Of a stretch of DNA of 64,000 nt, positions 62,042-64,000 are shown in pieces. Each line of letters opens with the position of its first letter. The stretch's first letter is position 1. The DNA is from Nitrosospira multiformis (GTDB taxonomy: Bacteria > Pseudomonadota > Gammaproteobacteria > Burkholderiales > Nitrosomonadaceae): contig NZ_FOCT01000001.1 of the NCBI RefSeq assembly GCF_900110185.1, positions 1 to 64,000 of the forward strand, read 5' to 3'. Both the position numbers and the translations under genes were made by a program. Under the pieces are notes generated by a model that was given only the letters and a program-made list of their open reading frames with translations, was not told the origin of the DNA and ran no database searches.

Positions 62042-62854
62042 ATGAAGAGATTGAGCAGGCATTTTTTAATTATTTCGTGTTTTGCTTTACTGACAAGCAC
62101 CGGGATGCTTGGTTCTGTAAAAGAGGTGTTCGCACAGGAATCCTCGGGACCTCATGCCAACCCCGGGGGTGAGGCAAAAACGCCCAAAACGAAAATTCTG
62201 GAAGCAGGCGCAAAGCTGTTGCAAAGCGATTCTCCCTTGAAACCATTTAGCATTTATCTGGTTGGTTTCCATCCAATGAAGGATTCTCCGGAAGATCAGA
62301 TGGAGGCTCATCACTATTGTCACCAGGTAAACGAGGATTTTGCGCAGTGTACGTTATTCGATGGCAACACGGAGGATGCAAACCTGAACGGCATCGAATT
62401 CATCATCTCGGAAAAGCTTTTCAACACGCTACCCGAAGGGGAAAAAAAGTACTGGCATCCGCATAATGGCGAAATTCTTTCCGGGCAGCTTGTAGCCCCC
62501 AACATCCCCGGTATTGCGGAAAAAGAGTTGATGAAAGGGAAGATGAATAGCTATGGCAAGACCTGGCACGTCTGGAACACGGGCTACGAAGGTAAGCTTG
62601 GAGATGCGCTACCCCTCGGTCAGCCGATGCTGGGCTGGTCTTTTAATCATGAAGGAGAAGCAGCGCCTGGATTGATCGAAAAGCGAGACAAGAATATGAA
62701 AATAGACAGTGAGGAAAAGCGCAGACAGCGTGCAGATTTAAAACAGCTTGCCAAACCGCAGTCGGGCGTTGATGACCTTAAAGGCCAGTTTGCTCGACCG
62801 ACGAAGGATATACCCGGTGTAATCGATAACAAAGCTCAAGAAAAAATCCAATAA
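62042..62854 (+). CDS. DUF1264 exported protein
   Basis: A 270-residue protein; start at ATG 62042, with AAGGGACGGT upstream, 24 bases inside a longer frame. The signal peptide runs to VFAQESSG near residue 33. The body is the DUF1264 (oil-body-associated-protein-like) domain: KPFSIYLVGFHPMKD, HHYCHQVNEDFAQCTLFDG, GIEFIISEKLFNTLP and YWHPHNGEILSGQLVAPNIP. The His/Cys clusters suggest metal binding. Plant homologues associate with oil bodies; in bacteria the role is unknown. It is monocistronic and convergent with the next gene (20 bases). Confidence 0.85.
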   Translation: MKRLSRHFLIISCFALLTSTGMLGSVKEVFAQESSGPHANPGGEAKTPKTKILEAGAKLLQSDSPLKPFSIYLVGFHPMKDSPEDQMEAHHYCHQVNEDFAQCTLFDGNTEDANLNGIEFIISEKLFNTLPEGEKKYWHPHNGEILSGQLVAPNIPGIAEKELMKGKMNSYGKTWHVWNTGYEGKLGDALPLGQPMLGWSFNHEGEAAPGLIEKRDKNMKIDSEEKRRQRADLKQLAKPQSGVDDLKGQFARPTKDIPGVIDNKAQEKIQ

Positions 62855-62874
62855 GCAGTACTCTTTTCATATTT

Positions 62875-64000
62875 TTATTGTAACCGCTCCACTAGCTCCG
62901 ATTCAGATGCAATTTCCAATGCGACAAATTGGGTGAATTGCATTCTGGAGAAATTATTGTCAGCCACCAGCACGATAGTGCGTTTGCCGTTGAATTCGGG
63001 GCCAAAGGTAATGCCTTCTATGTTGCCGATAGCCAGAGCCGAGCCATCCGCATTTTTCAGGTCTGACATATCAAGCAGAAGAACCTTTTTTACCGGAGAG
63101 ATGCTCTTGTCCGCTATCGATTCCACTCCGGAAATGTTGGTGGCGTTCCTTGCATCTGCGTAATAAAGCCGGACGGTATATCCGGTATTAATACGGCCGG
63201 GCGTGATTGCTCCGGGGGATAAGGCCCGTTCGATGGTGATGAATTGGCGGTCCCCGATGGCGAGGAAGTCGCTCACTCCGATGATAGCGAAATCACCGAG
63301 CAAGGACGGTACGGACGTAACAGGCTCAACATCGTAAGCATATTCCGCGACTGATTTCCCGGTGGCAATGTCGAAGGCAAGAATACGTGCGCGTGAGCCT
63401 CTATAGGCATTGGCAGGGGGAGAATCCTGAACCAGGCCGTTTTCGGTAGCTGTATACAGGGTTGTACCGTCGGTGGAGATTGTCAGGCTCTCGAATCCCA
63501 AATTGTCGTAAACGCCCTTACTACCGGTAAATGTCCAAAGACGGGAGCCACTGGGAGAGTAGTAAACGGGAACAACGAAATCCCGAGAATGGCTGCCATC
63601 AGTATTCATTTCGCGCACCGCAGGGCTTCGGAAACCCGATATCTCCCGGCGGCCTTCCTCACTCCAATAAATCTTGTTGCGGCTGCCGTCAAAACGGAGG
63701 CCTTCCGGATCCACGGAGTTTTTCTCGAACGCCCCCCCACCGGGTTGCTGGATCGTGGTTACAGCGTGAAAGGTCACGCCCGCCATACCCGGCTTGGCCG
63801 AGCACTGGAATTTGGCGAGATCCAGAGACAATTCGTAAAATCGCGCCGGATTGGTTCTGCTGCGATCGTCGCTAATGGATAGGTAACGGTCAGTGCTTGC
63901 GTTGTAGTCCAGAGATGACAATCCGCCGACCGTTGTTCCTTTGAATCTTGTCTGTTTGGGTACGATTTGCTGGCCAATATAATTGAGAGCAAAACCTGCT
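62875..64000 (-). CDS. Esterase-like/phytase-like secreted beta-propeller protein, 5' end beyond the window
   Basis: The reading is open from the right edge to TAA at 62875, over 375 codons; the first internal start candidate at 63921 is not real because in-frame coding continues upstream (RFKGTTVGGLSSLDYNASTD). Features: LSSLDYNASTDRYLSISDDRS, NSVDPEGLRFDGSRNKIYWSEEG, FESLTISTDGTTLYTATENGLVQD and LLDMSDLKNADG, NIEGITFGPEFNGKRTIVLVADNNF, all typical of the esterase-like activity of phytase family. These are extracytoplasmic beta-propeller proteins acting on phosphate esters. N-terminus and signal peptide are outside. Confidence 0.8.
   Translation of the reverse strand, partial: AGFALNYIGQQIVPKQTRFKGTTVGGLSSLDYNASTDRYLSISDDRSRTNPARFYELSLDLAKFQCSAKPGMAGVTFHAVTTIQQPGGGAFEKNSVDPEGLRFDGSRNKIYWSEEGRREISGFRSPAVREMNTDGSHSRDFVVPVYYSPSGSRLWTFTGSKGVYDNLGFESLTISTDGTTLYTATENGLVQDSPPANAYRGSRARILAFDIATGKSVAEYAYDVEPVTSVPSLLGDFAIIGVSDFLAIGDRQFITIERALSPGAITPGRINTGYTVRLYYADARNATNISGVESIADKSISPVKKVLLLDMSDLKNADGSALAIGNIEGITFGPEFNGKRTIVLVADNNFSRMQFTQFVALEIASESELVERLQ

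Noticed and set aside
1..64000. tRNA, rRNA genes and CRISPR arrays
   Set aside because: No cloverleaf-like conserved arms, no rRNA segments and no regularly spaced identical repeats were found on reading.

Overview
The window reads as a Gram-negative, betaproteobacterial chromosome segment. Two PEP-CTERM proteins (one decayed), a TonB-dependent receptor, an autotransporter, c-type cytochrome genetics and the gene styles suggest a Nitrosospira-like Nitrosomonadaceae genome. That placement is an inference, because no amo/hao or rRNA gene is present. No tRNA, rRNA or CRISPR array was seen.

Host part 1 (1-29.8 kb). A fused glycosidase/dTDP-sugar-reductase gene (0.4-2.7 kb) is followed by two tandem, near-identical-length ABC exporters (2.9-7.0 kb). 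Then come a hemerythrin, a possible 26-residue membrane peptide, secreted low-complexity proteins, a cis-prenyltransferase-like protein, a metallo-beta-lactamase-fold hydrolase, an M28 peptidase, a squalene/carotenoid-type FAD oxidoreductase and a DUF4142 protein. A PEP-CTERM protein and an autotransporter lead to a three-gene p-cresol-methylhydroxylase-like operon (cytochrome, Tat-exported middle protein, VAO-family flavoprotein; 19.4-22.4 kb). After that lie a dead PEP-CTERM gene, a divergent LysR/pirin pair, an FMN reductase, a hemerythrin and an FmdE-like protein. This part ends in a scrap zone: a poxB-like gene cut by an IS481-type remnant, a methyltransferase, an IS3-type remnant and a secreted hypothetical.

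Prophage (about 29.9-54.1 kb, all + strand). This is a late-gene block of a podovirus-like phage: a consensus promoter with tandem terminators, a spanin pair, terminase small and large subunits, portal, two receptor-binding/depolymerase cassettes, scaffold, N4-gp56-like capsid, adaptor-like proteins, collar-type fibre, a second lysis module with a probable SAR endolysin, tail/virion proteins and ejection-type proteins. No integrase, repressor or replication genes are present. The portal tail and a large virion gene carry frameshifts and the right edge abuts an IS3 remnant, so this looks like half of a decaying prophage. The second receptor-binding cassette is flanked by two copies of a roughly 0.4 kb segment containing a terminator and the start of the scaffold gene, recording a duplication or insertion event. 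Many intrinsic terminators lie inside the late block, which suggests that processive antitermination once controlled it.

Host part 2 (54.6-64 kb). A surface-polysaccharide group on the - strand, visibly AT-richer than its surroundings, holds a polytopic membrane protein, a truncated and a complete glycosyltransferase, and an O-antigen-ligase-like protein. It is followed by a secreted small protein, a TonB-dependent receptor, a DUF1264 protein and an esterase-like/phytase-like secreted protein that runs off the right edge.
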